This document shows, piece after piece, positions 17,050 through 25,884 of a stretch of DNA of 36,548 bases. This stretch comes from Hyphomicrobiaceae bacterium. Its GTDB lineage: Bacteria; Pseudomonadota; Alphaproteobacteria; Rhizobiales; Hyphomicrobiaceae. The notes beneath the pieces are model-generated. The model was not told the origin of the DNA. It saw only the letters and a list, made by a program, of their open reading frames with translations, and did not search any database. Positions within the stretch are counted from its first letter, which is position 1. Every line of letters starts with the position of its first letter. The position numbers and the translations under genes were made by a program. The DNA is taken from positions 1 through 36,548 of the forward strand of contig JAHDXT010000040.1 in NCBI GenBank assembly GCA_023384095.1. The letters are read 5' to 3'.

Positions 17050-18085
17050 GATGCTGGTCGTGCTGGCAGCGGCAGGGGCCATCGGCGTCGCCGGCCTCGG
17101 CGGCTATGCACTCAGCAATTTCATCGGCCAGGGCAAGCCGCTGCCGCAGGCGGCAAGCGCGCCGGTCCAGGTGCAGTGGGTCGCCTCCGCACCGGGCCGG
17201 GTCGAGGCGAAATCGGGCGAGATCCGCATCGGAGCAGCCGTGCTCGGGCGCATCATGCGGGTGACCGTCGGCGTCAACGACCGGGTCGAGGCGCGCGAGG
17301 TCCTGGTCCGGCTCGAGGACGACGAGGCGCGCGCACGGCTGTCCGCTGCCGAGGCGGAGGCAGGGGCGCGTCTGCGCGAGCGCGATGCGCAGCCCGCAAG
17401 CGCCGGCCGCGAGGACGTGCGCAAGGCCGAGGACGCCGTGTACCTCGCCGAGCGCGCAGTCACGGGCGCCCGCTACGAGCTCGACGCTGCGCTGCTCACC
17501 AGGCGTACGAACGGCGGCAATGACCGCATGGTCGCGGACGCGCGCAAGCGCCTCTCCGACGCGCGTGAGCGCCTGCAGCGCGAGCAGGTGTCGTTCGCCA
17601 CCGCCCAGTCGCGTTCGAACGTGCCTGCGCCGAGCCGGCTCGAGGCGGCGCTGATCGCGGCCCGGGCGGAGGTATCGCTGGCGCAGATCCTGTTCGACCG
17701 CACCCGCATCCGCGCCCCGATCGACGGCACCGTGCTACAGGTCATGGGCAAAACGGGCGAGACGGTCGCGCCCTCGCCCGAGCAGCCGATCATCGTGATG
17801 GGGGATCCTGCGACCATCATCGTCAAGGCCGAGATCGACGAGCGGGACATCGCGAAGATCAAGATCGGGCAGCGCGCCTTCGTGCGCAGCACGGCGTTCC
17901 CGGGCCGCGATTTCGAAGGCAAGGTGACGACGCTCGCGCCGGCGCTCGGCCCCCCTCGGATGAGCCAGCGCGGCCCGCGCCGCCCGACCGACGTGGAGGT
18001 GCTGGAGGTGACGATCGAGTTCGAGAACAAGGGCCCGCTGATGCCGGGGCTGCGCGTCGACACATTCTTCCGCCGCGAGTCCTGA
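17015..18085 (+). CDS. HlyD-family periplasmic adaptor (DevB-like membrane fusion protein)
   Basis: A 356-residue adaptor. ATG 17015 follows AGGAG by 9 bases; an in-frame ATG at 16985 (GGGGAG only 2 bases away) would add ten residues. An N-terminal membrane anchor (MLVVLAAAGAIGVAGLGGYAL) is followed by a biotinyl-lipoyl-like half (GRIMRVTVGVNDRVEAREVL), a long alpha-hairpin rich in Ala, Arg and Glu, the second lipoyl half (RIRAPIDGTVLQVMGKTGET) and a beta-barrel (KAEIDERDIAKIKIGQRAFV). Such adaptors link an inner-membrane ABC pump to an outer-membrane channel. It overlaps the ATPase gene by 35 bases, so the two are co-expressed. No permease or TolC-like gene is adjacent. Confidence 0.9.
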   Translation: MGAGSGGGAASKMLVVLAAAGAIGVAGLGGYALSNFIGQGKPLPQAASAPVQVQWVASAPGRVEAKSGEIRIGAAVLGRIMRVTVGVNDRVEAREVLVRLEDDEARARLSAAEAEAGARLRERDAQPASAGREDVRKAEDAVYLAERAVTGARYELDAALLTRRTNGGNDRMVADARKRLSDARERLQREQVSFATAQSRSNVPAPSRLEAALIAARAEVSLAQILFDRTRIRAPIDGTVLQVMGKTGETVAPSPEQPIIVMGDPATIIVKAEIDERDIAKIKIGQRAFVRSTAFPGRDFEGKVTTLAPALGPPRMSQRGPRRPTDVEVLEVTIEFENKGPLMPGLRVDTFFRRES

Positions 18086-18123
18086 GATCGGCCGCTGATT
18101 GTCCGATCGGGGTCGGACCCTGC

Positions 18124-18199
18124 GGGAGACCTCCGCATCTCTTCCTTGCGCAAGCGAATCCGACTCGCGCCGCTTAGGCAAGTTTTGCAGAGGTCTCCC
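18124..18199. other. Long two-stem hairpin element
   Basis: An outer stem pairs 18124-18137 with 18186-18199 (13 of 14 pairs). An inner stem pairs 18145-18156 with 18171-18182 (10 of 12 pairs), leaving a 14-base loop at 18157-18170. It starts 38 bases after the adaptor gene and abuts repeat B. Terminator, RNA element or part of the composite repeat are all possible. Confidence 0.6.
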
Positions 18200-18200
18200 G

Positions 18201-18406
18201 GCGGGTCTGAAACGAAACTGAGCCGAAGGGCAGTGTCCCGCTGCCCTTCCTTCCGTCATGGCCGCGAAGGCGGCCATCCACGCAACTCTCCACACCTGAT
18301 CTGCGGCGTGTCGTGGATTCCCGCCTCCGCGGGAATGACGGTGTGGGTATGCAGTGGCAATCGTTTCGTCATCGAGGGTCGGCGAAGCCGGTGAGCGGCT
18401 GACCCC
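18201..18406 (-). repeat. Composite palindromic repeat B (inverted partner of 13638-13880)
   Basis: This is the reverse-complement copy of repeat A, with a 165-base core at 18242-18406 and a 30-base block at 18201-18230 exactly matching 13851-13880. Together with the hairpin at 18124 it fills the 419-base gap between the adaptor gene and the ABC exporter gene. The remaining bases 18407-18504 carry only short ttcagaccc / ctgacccc motifs like those in the repeats. Confidence 0.9.
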
Positions 18407-18504
18407 ACGCTACGCCCGTCATTCCTCAATCGAGTCCCTTGCCCCTGGTGGAGGGCGATCGGGTTCAGACCCTCCGGGCTGACCCCGCGTCACGAATGTG
18501 AGGC

Positions 18505-20346
18505 TTACTCCGCCGCCTCCTTGGCCATGAAACCGCCCGACTGGCGCGCCCACAGCTCAGCGTAAAGTCCGCCCTTGGACAGCAGCTCGCCGTGGCTGCC
18601 CTGCTCGACGATGCGGCCCTGGTCCATGATGACCAGGCGGTCCATGGCGGCAATGGTCGACAGCCGGTGCGCGATGGCGATCACCGTCTTGCCCTCCATC
18701 AGGTTGTAGAGCTGCTCCTGGATCGCCGCCTCGACCTCCGAGTCGAGCGCGCTCGTCGCCTCGTCCAGGATCAGGATCGGCGCGTTCTTGAGCAGCACGC
18801 GGGCGATGGCGACGCGCTGGCGCTGGCCGCCGGACAGCTTCACTCCCCGCTCGCCGACCTGGGCGGCATATCCCTCGCGCCCGCGCATATCCTGCAGGCC
18901 CACGATGAAGTCGTGCGCGTGCGCCTTGCGGGCAGCCGCGACGGCCGCAGCCTCGCCTGCCCCGGGCCGGCCATAGAGGATGTTCTCCATCACCGAGCGG
19001 TGCAGGAGCGACGTGTCCTGGGTGACCATCCCGACCTGGGCGCGGAGGCTGTCCTGGGTCACGCCTGCGATGTCCTGGCCGTCGATCAGGATGCGTCCGC
19101 CCTCGAGGTCGTAGAACCGCAGCAGCAGATTGACGAGCGTCGACTTTCCGGCGCCGGAGCGGCCGACGAGCCCGACTTTCTCACCCGGCGCGATCCTGAG
19201 CGAGAGCCGGTCGATGACGCCGCCTTCCTTGCCGTAGTGGAAGCTCACGTTCTCGTAGCGGACCTCGCCTCTGTCGACAGCGAGCGGCCTGGCGCCCGGC
19301 TTGTCGACGACATCGACGGGCCGGCTGATGGTCTCCATGCCTTCCTCGACCGTGCCGATCGCCTCGAAGACCGTCGCCACCGTCATCAGGATCCAGCCCG
19401 ACATGCCGATCAGCCGGATGACGAGCGCGGTGATCAGCGCCACCGCCCCGATCGTGACGGCGCCGACGCTCCAGAGCCAGATCGCCAGCCCGGTGGCGGT
19501 CACCATCAGGGCGCCGTTGATCGAGTAGAGCACGAACTCCATGCGGGTGAGGTTACGCTGGCTCTCCTGGTACCGGTCGAGGTGGTCCTGCAGCGCCACG
19601 CGCGCGCTCTCGTCCTCGCGGTCCGCGTGGGCGAACAGCTTCACCGTCAGCATGTTCGTGTAGCTGTCGACGACCCGGCCGGTGAGCACCGACCGCGCTT
19701 CCGACGCGTTGAACGAAAGCCGCTGGATGCGCGGCACGAACTGCCGGATCGTCACGCCGTAGGCCGCGAGCCACGCCAGCAGCGGGATTGCGAGCCGCCA
19801 GTCCGCATCGGCGAACAGCACCAGCGCCGCGCCCCAGTGGACGACCGCGAACCACAGGCCGTCGATGACTTGCACCACCGACTCGCGCAGCGCATGACCG
19901 GTCTGCAGCACCTTGGCGGCGACACGGCCGGCGAAATCGTTCTGGAAAAAACCGAGGCTCTGGCGCAGGACATACCGATGCGACTGCCAGCGCACCCGCG
20001 TGTTGAAGGGCCCCGCGATCATCTGGTTCTTGACGAGATCGTGCGCCGTGGACACCAAGGGCCGCAGGACGAGCGCGACGAACCCCATCAGCAGCAGCAT
20101 GCCGCCGTTGTCGGTGATGAACGTCTGCGGGCTTGCCGCCTCCTTCATCCGGTCGACGATGCTGCCGATGAACGCGTAGAGGGCGACCTCGATCAGCGAG
20201 CCGGCGAGGCCGACGGCCAGCAGCACCAGAAACACCGGCCAGACGGGCCGAACGAAATGCCAGTAGAACGCCGCCAGACGGTCCGGCGGCTGTTCCGGCG
20301 CCTCGTCGGGGAAGGCCTTGATGCGTGTCTCGAACCAATGGAACAT
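18505..20346 (-). CDS. ABC exporter, fused permease-ATPase (MsbA-type)
   Basis: A 613-residue half-transporter. The N-terminal membrane domain has about six helices (for example VFLVLLAVGLAGSLIEVALY, VIDGLWFAVVHWGAALVLF and VGAVTIGAVALITALVI). The ATPase domain from about residue 360 has Walker A GRSGAGKS (395-402), Q-loop Gln443, signature LSGGQ (504-508), Walker B ILILDE (524-529) and switch His560. Such homodimeric exporters move lipids, drugs or peptides out of the inner leaflet; the substrate here is unknown. It is divergent from hemF, with 168 bases between. Size and motifs are complete. Confidence 0.93.
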   Translation of the reverse strand: MFHWFETRIKAFPDEAPEQPPDRLAAFYWHFVRPVWPVFLVLLAVGLAGSLIEVALYAFIGSIVDRMKEAASPQTFITDNGGMLLLMGFVALVLRPLVSTAHDLVKNQMIAGPFNTRVRWQSHRYVLRQSLGFFQNDFAGRVAAKVLQTGHALRESVVQVIDGLWFAVVHWGAALVLFADADWRLAIPLLAWLAAYGVTIRQFVPRIQRLSFNASEARSVLTGRVVDSYTNMLTVKLFAHADREDESARVALQDHLDRYQESQRNLTRMEFVLYSINGALMVTATGLAIWLWSVGAVTIGAVALITALVIRLIGMSGWILMTVATVFEAIGTVEEGMETISRPVDVVDKPGARPLAVDRGEVRYENVSFHYGKEGGVIDRLSLRIAPGEKVGLVGRSGAGKSTLVNLLLRFYDLEGGRILIDGQDIAGVTQDSLRAQVGMVTQDTSLLHRSVMENILYGRPGAGEAAAVAAARKAHAHDFIVGLQDMRGREGYAAQVGERGVKLSGGQRQRVAIARVLLKNAPILILDEATSALDSEVEAAIQEQLYNLMEGKTVIAIAHRLSTIAAMDRLVIMDQGRIVEQGSHGELLSKGGLYAELWARQSGGFMAKEAAE

Positions 20347-20514
20347 GAGTTGCTTTCACGACTTGACTTGGCGCACCCGCGGAGCCGCAGACCCGGCACG
20401 CGGGCGTTCAGCGACCGGCAGCGGCCGGCAGAGGCGCAGTCCGGTGCAGATTGCCTGGAATCGGCTCCTCTCGTAGTCCCATGCCTCGTCAATAGCATGA
20501 CTTGAGGAGACGAC

Positions 20515-21423
20515 ATGCTGCCTCAGCCGGACGTGCTCGACGAGTGGCGCCGTCGCGCGGCCGCCTGGTTCGCGGATCTGCGCGACGGCATCCGCGCCGC
20601 CTTCGAGCGGCTGGAGGACGAACTGCCGGCAGCTGCTCCCCTTTCGGACCGCGCCCCCGGCCGCTTCATCGCGACGCCGTGGAGCCGCACGGACCCCAGC
20701 GGCGCTCCCGGAGGCGGCGGCGTCATGTCGATCATGAAGGGGCGTGTGTTCGAGAAGGTCGGCGTGCACACCTCGACGGTGTTCGGCGAGTTCGCGCCCG
20801 AGTTCAGGTCCCAGATCCCGGGTGCGGGCGAGGACCCGCGGTTCTGGGCGTCGGGCCTCTCGCTCATCGCCCACATGCAGAGCCCGCACGTGCCCGCCGT
20901 GCACATGAACACCCGCATGGTCGTGACGACCAAGTGGTGGTTCGGCGGCGGCGCCGACCTGACGCCGGTGCTCGAAGCCCGGCGCAGGCAGACCGACCCC
21001 GACGCCGTCGCGTTCCACGGCGCGATGCGGGCCGCCTGCGAGCCGCACCGGGTCGCCGACTACGCCCGCTTCAAGCAGTGGTGCGACGAATACTTCTACC
21101 TGCCGCACCGCAAGGAAACGCGGGGCGTCGGCGGCATCTTCTACGATTATCTGACGCCCTCCGAGGACGCGGGAGGCTGGGACGCGGCGTTCGCGTTCAC
21201 CCAGGACGTAGGCCGTGCGTTCCGCGACATCTATCCGGCCGTAGTGCGGCGCAACTGGTGGACGCCCTGGACGGAAGCCGAGCGCGAGGAGCAACTCGTC
21301 CGGCGCGGACGATACGTCGAGTTCAACCTGCTCTACGACCGCGGCACGATCTTCGGCCTCAAGACCGGCGGCAACGTCGACAGCATCCTGTCCTCCATGC
21401 CGCCGGTCGTGAAATGGCCGTGA
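20515..21423 (+). CDS. hemF: Oxygen-dependent coproporphyrinogen III oxidase
   Basis: A 302-residue cytoplasmic enzyme that converts coproporphyrinogen III to protoporphyrinogen IX with oxygen, in heme synthesis. The start ATG follows TGAGGAG by 5 bases. Family motifs are contiguous and intact: [59 protein letters not shown] and [15 protein letters not shown] near the end. Length matches HemF. It fits an aerobic cell with many c-type hemes, as the act operon implies. I looked for an Fnr/CRP-like site upstream and saw none that was clear. Confidence 0.97.
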   Translation: MLPQPDVLDEWRRRAAAWFADLRDGIRAAFERLEDELPAAAPLSDRAPGRFIATPWSRTDPSGAPGGGGVMSIMKGRVFEKVGVHTSTVFGEFAPEFRSQIPGAGEDPRFWASGLSLIAHMQSPHVPAVHMNTRMVVTTKWWFGGGADLTPVLEARRRQTDPDAVAFHGAMRAACEPHRVADYARFKQWCDEYFYLPHRKETRGVGGIFYDYLTPSEDAGGWDAAFAFTQDVGRAFRDIYPAVVRRNWWTPWTEAEREEQLVRRGRYVEFNLLYDRGTIFGLKTGGNVDSILSSMPPVVKWP

Positions 21424-21436
21424 GAGTGACGCCAGA

Positions 21437-21487
21437 TCGTGAGGTCTGCGGCGCTGGCCGCGAATTCACGATTTCACGACCTCGCGA
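21437..21487. terminator. Octamer-repeat hairpin between convergent genes (copy 1)
   Basis: tcgtgaggtc (21437-21446) pairs with gacctcgcga (21478-21487), with one G-T pair. The right arm belongs to a tandem of octamers (ttcacgat, ttcacgac, ctcgcgac). It lies between the stops of hemF (21423) and the DUF6481 gene (21494), so a bidirectional terminator is likely. It is the shortest member of the three-copy family described under findings. Confidence 0.65.
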
Positions 21488-21493
21488 CACCCT

Positions 21494-21859
21494 TCATCCG
21501 CCCTTCTTCCGCGCCTTGCGTGCCGCGTAACGGGCATCGCGCGCGGCCTTGCGCTCGGCGTCGAGCATGGCCTCCAGCTCGGCCTGCTCCGCCGCCTCGC
21601 GGTCCTCGCGCGCGCGCCGCTCGGCTTCCTCGGCGGCCTGTCGCGCAGCCTGCTCCGCAGCCAGCCGCTCCTGTTCTGCGATCTTGGCTGCCCTGCGCGC
21701 CTCGCGGGCGGCAGCGATTGCCTTGCGCTCCGCCAGACGCTGCTGCATGACCGGATTGTCAGGCGATGAACTCGCCCTGAATTTCTGCAATGCCGCAGAC
21801 TTGGCGCTGGCGGCCATGCCGCGTCGCTCGGCGAACGACTTCTCCTTGAAACCCTTCAT
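21494..21859 (-). CDS. DUF6481-family coiled-coil protein
   Basis: A 121-residue cytoplasmic protein. ATG 21859 is preceded by GGAGAG and gives the family's start (MKGFKEKSFAERRGMAASAK). After about residue 40 the protein is almost wholly Ala, Glu, Arg and Lys with heptad-like spacing (RLAERKAIAAAREARRAAK), which predicts one long helix or coiled coil, ending in a basic ARKARKKGG tail. Proteins of this kind are widespread in alphaproteobacteria and have no established function. It is convergent with hemF. The longer frame back to 21976 lacks a ribosome site. Confidence 0.8.
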   Translation of the reverse strand: MKGFKEKSFAERRGMAASAKSAALQKFRASSSPDNPVMQQRLAERKAIAAAREARRAAKIAEQERLAAEQAARQAAEEAERRAREDREAAEQAELEAMLDAERKAARDARYAARKARKKGG

Positions 21860-21959
21860 ATCTCTCCATCTCGGGTGAAACGTCGCAATCTCCCGCTGAT
21901 AGCGGAAATCGCCGCCGAGGCAAGGGCCTGCAACGCGGTTTTCTTTCAAACCCCCGTCA

Positions 21960-23132
21960 TCAACCGCTTTTCTCATACAACTCGCGCCCGATCAGCATGC
22001 GCCGGATCTCGCTGGTGCCGGCGCCGATCTCGTAGAGCTTGGCGTCGCGCAGCAGCCGGCCCGTCGGGTAGTCGTTGATGTAGCCGTTACCGCCGAGAAG
22101 CTGGATGGCGTCGAGCGCCACCTGGGTCGCCTTCTCCGCCGCGAGCAGGATGGCGCCCGCCGCGTCCTCGCGCGTCGTCTCGCCCCGGTCGCAGGCACGT
22201 GCCACCGCGTAGACGTAGGCGCGGCAGGCGTTCAGGGTCACGTACATATCGGCGAGCTTGCCCTGCACGAGCTGGAAGGTGCCGATCGGCGCACCGAACT
22301 GCTTGCGCTCGTGCACGTAGGGCATTACCACGTCCATGCACGCTTGCATGATGCCGAGCGGCCCGGCCGCCAGCACGGCGCGCTCGTAGTCGAGCCCGCT
22401 CATCAGCACGTTGACGCCCTTGCCGACCTCGCCCAGCACGTTCTCCGCCGGCACCTCGCAGTCCTCGAACACCAGCTCGCCGGTGTTGGAGCCCCGCATG
22501 CCGAGCTTGTCGAGCTTCTGGGCGACGCGGAAGCCCTTGAAGCCCTTCTCGACGATGAGGGCGGTAATCCCCCGCGGCCCGGCATTCGGGTCGGTCTTGG
22601 CATAGACGACGATGACATCGCCGCCCGGCCCGTTGGTGATCCACATCTTGGTGCCGTTCAGCACGTAGCGGTCGCCCTTCTTCTCCGCCCTGAGCTTCAT
22701 CGAGACGACATCGGAGCCCGCCCCCGGCTCCGACATGGCAAGCCCGCCGACGTGCTCGCCGGAAATCAGCTTCGGCAGATAGCGGCGCTTCTGCTCCTCC
22801 GTGCCGTTGCGCCGGAGCTGGTTGACGCACAGGTTCGAGTGCGCGCCGTAGGACAGGCCGACCGCGGCCGAGCCGCGGCTCACCTCCTCCATGGCCACCA
22901 CGTGCTCGAGGTAGCCGAGGCCGACCCCGCCGAGCTCCTCCTCGACCGTGATGCCGTGCAGACCGAGGGCGCCCATCCTCGGCCACAGGTGGCGCGGGAA
23001 CTCGTCGGTCCGGTCGATCTCCGCCGCAATGGGCGCGATCTCGTCGGAGGCGAACGTGCGCACCGTCTCGCGGAGCTGGTCGGCGGTCTCGCCGAGGTCG
23101 AAGTTGAACGACGGCAGGGCATTCGGGATCAT
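21960..23132 (-). CDS. ivd: Isovaleryl-CoA dehydrogenase
   Basis: A 390-residue acyl-CoA dehydrogenase. ATG 23132 has CCGGAG 6 bases upstream. Motifs are [15 protein letters not shown] (FAD/substrate), [24 protein letters not shown]-type end [20 protein letters not shown] and [19 protein letters not shown]. The segment [13 protein letters not shown] (Glu around residue 250) carries the catalytic base at the position typical of isovaleryl-CoA dehydrogenases rather than other family members. It oxidises isovaleryl-CoA to 3-methylcrotonyl-CoA in leucine breakdown, with electrons going to ETF. The usual partner genes (methylcrotonyl-CoA carboxylase, HMG-CoA lyase) are not next to it. Confidence 0.95.
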   Translation of the reverse strand: MIPNALPSFNFDLGETADQLRETVRTFASDEIAPIAAEIDRTDEFPRHLWPRMGALGLHGITVEEELGGVGLGYLEHVVAMEEVSRGSAAVGLSYGAHSNLCVNQLRRNGTEEQKRRYLPKLISGEHVGGLAMSEPGAGSDVVSMKLRAEKKGDRYVLNGTKMWITNGPGGDVIVVYAKTDPNAGPRGITALIVEKGFKGFRVAQKLDKLGMRGSNTGELVFEDCEVPAENVLGEVGKGVNVLMSGLDYERAVLAAGPLGIMQACMDVVMPYVHERKQFGAPIGTFQLVQGKLADMYVTLNACRAYVYAVARACDRGETTREDAAGAILLAAEKATQVALDAIQLLGGNGYINDYPTGRLLRDAKLYEIGAGTSEIRRMLIGRELYEKSG

Positions 23133-23236
23133 GACAACTCCGGGCGACGTGCCGTAATCTGGGCCTACACTTTCGTGTCGCGTCGGCGCCCATGTCCGCC
23201 GGCCCGTCTTGCGCGGAGCCGGGCACCCGCGACGCG

Positions 23237-23297
23237 CCTCCACGAGCGCTCGTCGAGAGTTGCAGTGGATGGCCGCCCTGCGCGGCATGACGGAGAG
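23237..23297 (-). repeat. Partial copy of the palindromic repeat family
   Basis: Contains the half ctccacgagc...gtggatggCCGCcctgcGCGGcatgacgg, which resembles 28258-28318 and the second palindrome of repeats A and B. The first palindrome (cattcccgc...) is missing. It lies in the divergent region between ivd and the ICMT-like gene. Confidence 0.65.
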
Positions 23298-23373
23298 TTG
23301 GGGTAATGTGGGCGCCAACTCGACTGCCGGGGCGGACTATAGAGTTTCCGCCGGACCTTGTCAGGGAGCCGAG

Positions 23374-23862
23374 ATGGTGGAGACCAGTCACGAACCCAAT
23401 GTCGAGCGGCCGAGCGGATTTCCGTGGCCGCCGGTTCTGCTCGTGCTGACGGTGGCGGCGGCCTGGGTGTTGCAGAACGTTTTTCCGCTCTCCTGGCCGG
23501 GGGTCGGCGATATGGCCTCGCGCATCGCCGGGCTGGGACTCGGTCTGGCCGGGCTGGCGCTGATGGCTTGGGCGGTGGTCACCCTACGGCGCGCCAGCAC
23601 CACCGTGCTGCCGCATTCCGGCGCCACCGCTCTGGTGACCGACGGGCCGTTCCGCTACCGGCGCAATCCCATCTACCTGGCCGACATGCTGATCCTGCTC
23701 GGGCTCGCCGAGCTGACGCGGAACATCTGGCTCGTGCTGTTGACGCCGGTGTTCGGCCTCCTGGTGACATGGCTCGCCATCCTGCCGGAGGAGCGGCACC
23801 TCGAAGCCCGCTTCGGCGACGCTTACCGCGCCTACAAGGAGCGCACGCGCCGGCTGCTGTAG
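23374..23862 (+). CDS. Isoprenylcysteine carboxyl methyltransferase-family membrane protein
   Basis: A 162-residue membrane protein. ATG 23374 follows AGGGAG by about 6 bases. Three or four helices (VLLVLTVAAAWVLQNVF, IAGLGLGLAGLALMAWAVV, LLTPVFGLLVTWLAIL) surround the family's SAM-binding signature: GPFRYRRNPIYLADML followed by the C-terminal EERHLEARFGDAYRAYKERT. Bacterial ICMT/PEMT-like proteins are thought to methylate small or lipid substrates; what this one acts on is unknown, since bacteria lack prenylated CaaX proteins. It is convergent with the thioesterase gene (32 bases between stops). Confidence 0.9.
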   Translation: MVETSHEPNVERPSGFPWPPVLLVLTVAAAWVLQNVFPLSWPGVGDMASRIAGLGLGLAGLALMAWAVVTLRRASTTVLPHSGATALVTDGPFRYRRNPIYLADMLILLGLAELTRNIWLVLLTPVFGLLVTWLAILPEERHLEARFGDAYRAYKERTRRLL

Positions 23863-23894
23863 GGTGGCGCTGCTCCCCGGCGGCGTGGCGCTGG

Positions 23895-24341
23895 CTAATC
23901 CTCGAGGCCTTCGAGGCAGATCATGGACAGCAGCAGGGTCGCGACGTGCGAATCGCGACCGCTGTTCTGGCCGTAGACGTCCGCCCGGCAGACTGTGAGC
24001 GTCCGGCCCGGCTTGATGACGCGTCCCCGCGCGATGAGCCTCCCGCCCTCAGCAGGCCGCAGCAGGCTGATTTTGAACTCCGTCGTCAACACGCCCGTGC
24101 CCTTCGGATAAAGACTAAGAGCCGCGTATCCCGCTGCCGTGTCGGCGATGGTGGCGGTCGCGCCGGCGTGGAAGTAGCCGTGCTGCTGGGTGAGCTCGGG
24201 CCGGTGGCGCAAGCCGAGATCGACCTCACCCGGCGCCACATGCAGGATCTCGACACCGAGCGTGCGCATGAACGCCTGTCTGGCGAAGCTCGCGCGCACG
24301 CGCGCTTCGTACGCTGGGTCGGGTGGCTCGAACGTGCTCAT
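23895..24341 (-). CDS. PaaI-family hotdog thioesterase
   Basis: A 148-residue single-hotdog protein. ATG 24341 is chosen because the upstream frame is poor and homologues start close to AYEARVRASFARQ. The active-site region is QQHGYFHAGATATIADTAAG, where HG(Y)(F)HAG and the following Asp are typical of PaaI-type acyl-CoA thioesterases. GTGVLTTEFKISLLRPA and CRADVYGQ are later family strands. It probably hydrolyses an aromatic or medium-chain acyl-CoA in the cytoplasm. No phenylacetate genes accompany it, so the substrate remains open. Confidence 0.9.
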   Translation of the reverse strand: MSTFEPPDPAYEARVRASFARQAFMRTLGVEILHVAPGEVDLGLRHRPELTQQHGYFHAGATATIADTAAGYAALSLYPKGTGVLTTEFKISLLRPAEGGRLIARGRVIKPGRTLTVCRADVYGQNSGRDSHVATLLLSMICLEGLED

Positions 24342-24579
24342 GACCTGTGCTCTCCTCTGCTGTCGAGCAGGTCGGAGCATGACACGGAGGATCGGCGCTC
24401 GGCCAGCGGAGCGCCCGCGGACCGCCCGTTTGCCGAATGGACCGGGCGGCGCCTGCAACGGTCGTCTGCCATCCCCCATTGCAATCAGGGCTCTCCGTAA
24501 TCAATTCATGCCGAAGGGGCGCTTCTTCATCGATTCGCCCGATTCTAGCAGCCATTGTGCAGCGGCTGGAGGTGCGACC

Positions 24580-25878
24580 ATGGTGACCGGGATTCAGGCT
24601 GCCGTCATGACGCTCGCGCTGACCGCGGGCGCAGCCGCACTGGCGACCCCCGAAGCAGCCTCGCAGACGAGCCGGCGCGACAGCATCGCCGACCTCCTGG
24701 CACGCAACGGCAAGGCTGCGGAGCCGCCCGCCGAGGCCCAGCCGGGAGCCGACGCCAAGGACGCGCGCGAGGGCGATGCCACCTACGAGCAGGCGCGCCG
24801 ACTCATGCGCGCACTCGACGCCGTGCTCCAGGACGCGGCCCGCCATCGCGGCGAGGCCCGCAAGCTGCCGTCCAAGGGCGACTTCCTCGTCACTCCGCTG
24901 TGGACGGAGACCAAGGAGGATCGCGAGCGCAAGGTCCGCGACCTGCTCGACGCGGCGCTCGGCATCGTCACGGATGTGCCGGTCGTCGACGTCCAGAGGC
25001 GGGTCGAGTCGCTGCGCAAGAATATCCGCGACCTGGAGGACCGCATCGTCGCCCTGAAGGAGAAGCAGCTCGTCGCCCCCCAGGACTCGCTGCTGCCGGG
25101 CGTGTTGTCGGATACCGTCGACAGCCTCGGACGCGGCATCGAGGACGCGCAGCGCAGAATCGAGCAGAACCGCGCCGACATCAAGAACGCGAAGACCGAG
25201 ATCCAGCAGGCGCTCGTCGCCTCCGGCATCGAGCTGTCGCCCGAGCAGGTCGACCTGCTGCTCGACGGCGTGCTGTCCGGCGACCTCGTGCGGCTGGCAG
25301 CGATCTTCAATTCCGCCAAGCTCGTCGACAGCCAGCTCGCCAAGCTGCTCGGCTCGTCCGGGGACAACATGAACGCCGCGCGCAAGTACTTCGCCATGCA
25401 CGCGGCCCTGTTCGCCATGCTCGTGCATGCCCAGGACACGCTGATCGCCAAGATCGACACCAATTACCTCCCCAAGCTCGATGCGATCGCCAAGGACATC
25501 GACGCGGCGCGGCGGAAGACGGCCGAGTTGCTCCGTGCCGAGAATCGCACCGACCAGCGCCGGGCGCTGGACGCCAATCGTGAAAGTCAGAAGCTGGCGG
25601 AGGAGGCGGCGAGAGGATACCGGCGCTATCTCCTGCAGCAGCGCGAGCAGATCGCCTCGGCGCGCAAGCGGGCGGCGCACGACCTCAGGATCGCCGACAA
25701 CACCTACGAGACCGTCGAGGCGAGCTTCCAGCTCCGCAACCTGATGCGCGACAGCTCATCCTCGTTCGAGGCCATCCAGAAGCTGGAGGCGCCGACCTTC
25801 GAGCAGATCTTCAAGAACGAGGAGCTGCGCAAGGAATTCGAGAACCTGACGCGGAGGCTCGACGCGCCGTCGTCGTGA
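24580..25878 (+). CDS. Exported coiled-coil protein of unknown function
   Basis: A 432-residue product. ATG 24580 has GGAGG 7 bases upstream and gives a signal peptide (MVTGIQAAVMTLALTAGAAA, cleavage near ALA or EAA). After a Pro/Ala-rich stretch, residues about 70-220 and 290-390 are long charged helices (VQRRVESLRKNIRDLEDRIV; RRALDANRESQKLAEEA) that should form coiled coils. Between them lies a more globular part (SPEQVDLLLDGVLSGDLVRL, then AAIFNSAKLVDSQLAKLL). The mature region has no cysteines. I do not recognise the family. Size and layout suggest a periplasmic structural or adaptor protein; a link to the cell envelope is inference only. Confidence 0.8.
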   Translation: MVTGIQAAVMTLALTAGAAALATPEAASQTSRRDSIADLLARNGKAAEPPAEAQPGADAKDAREGDATYEQARRLMRALDAVLQDAARHRGEARKLPSKGDFLVTPLWTETKEDRERKVRDLLDAALGIVTDVPVVDVQRRVESLRKNIRDLEDRIVALKEKQLVAPQDSLLPGVLSDTVDSLGRGIEDAQRRIEQNRADIKNAKTEIQQALVASGIELSPEQVDLLLDGVLSGDLVRLAAIFNSAKLVDSQLAKLLGSSGDNMNAARKYFAMHAALFAMLVHAQDTLIAKIDTNYLPKLDAIAKDIDAARRKTAELLRAENRTDQRRALDANRESQKLAEEAARGYRRYLLQQREQIASARKRAAHDLRIADNTYETVEASFQLRNLMRDSSSSFEAIQKLEAPTFEQIFKNEELRKEFENLTRRLDAPSS

Positions 25879-25884
25879 AGAGAG

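Noticed and set aside
13638-18406. Composite transposon bounded by inverted repeats
   Set aside because: No transposase gene lies inside or beside the repeats and related repeats occur elsewhere in the window, so they fit a dispersed palindromic family better.
18592-20505. 637-codon open frame opposite the ABC exporter
   Set aside because: Shadow frame; the exporter has all ATPase motifs and the frame crosses into the hemF promoter region.
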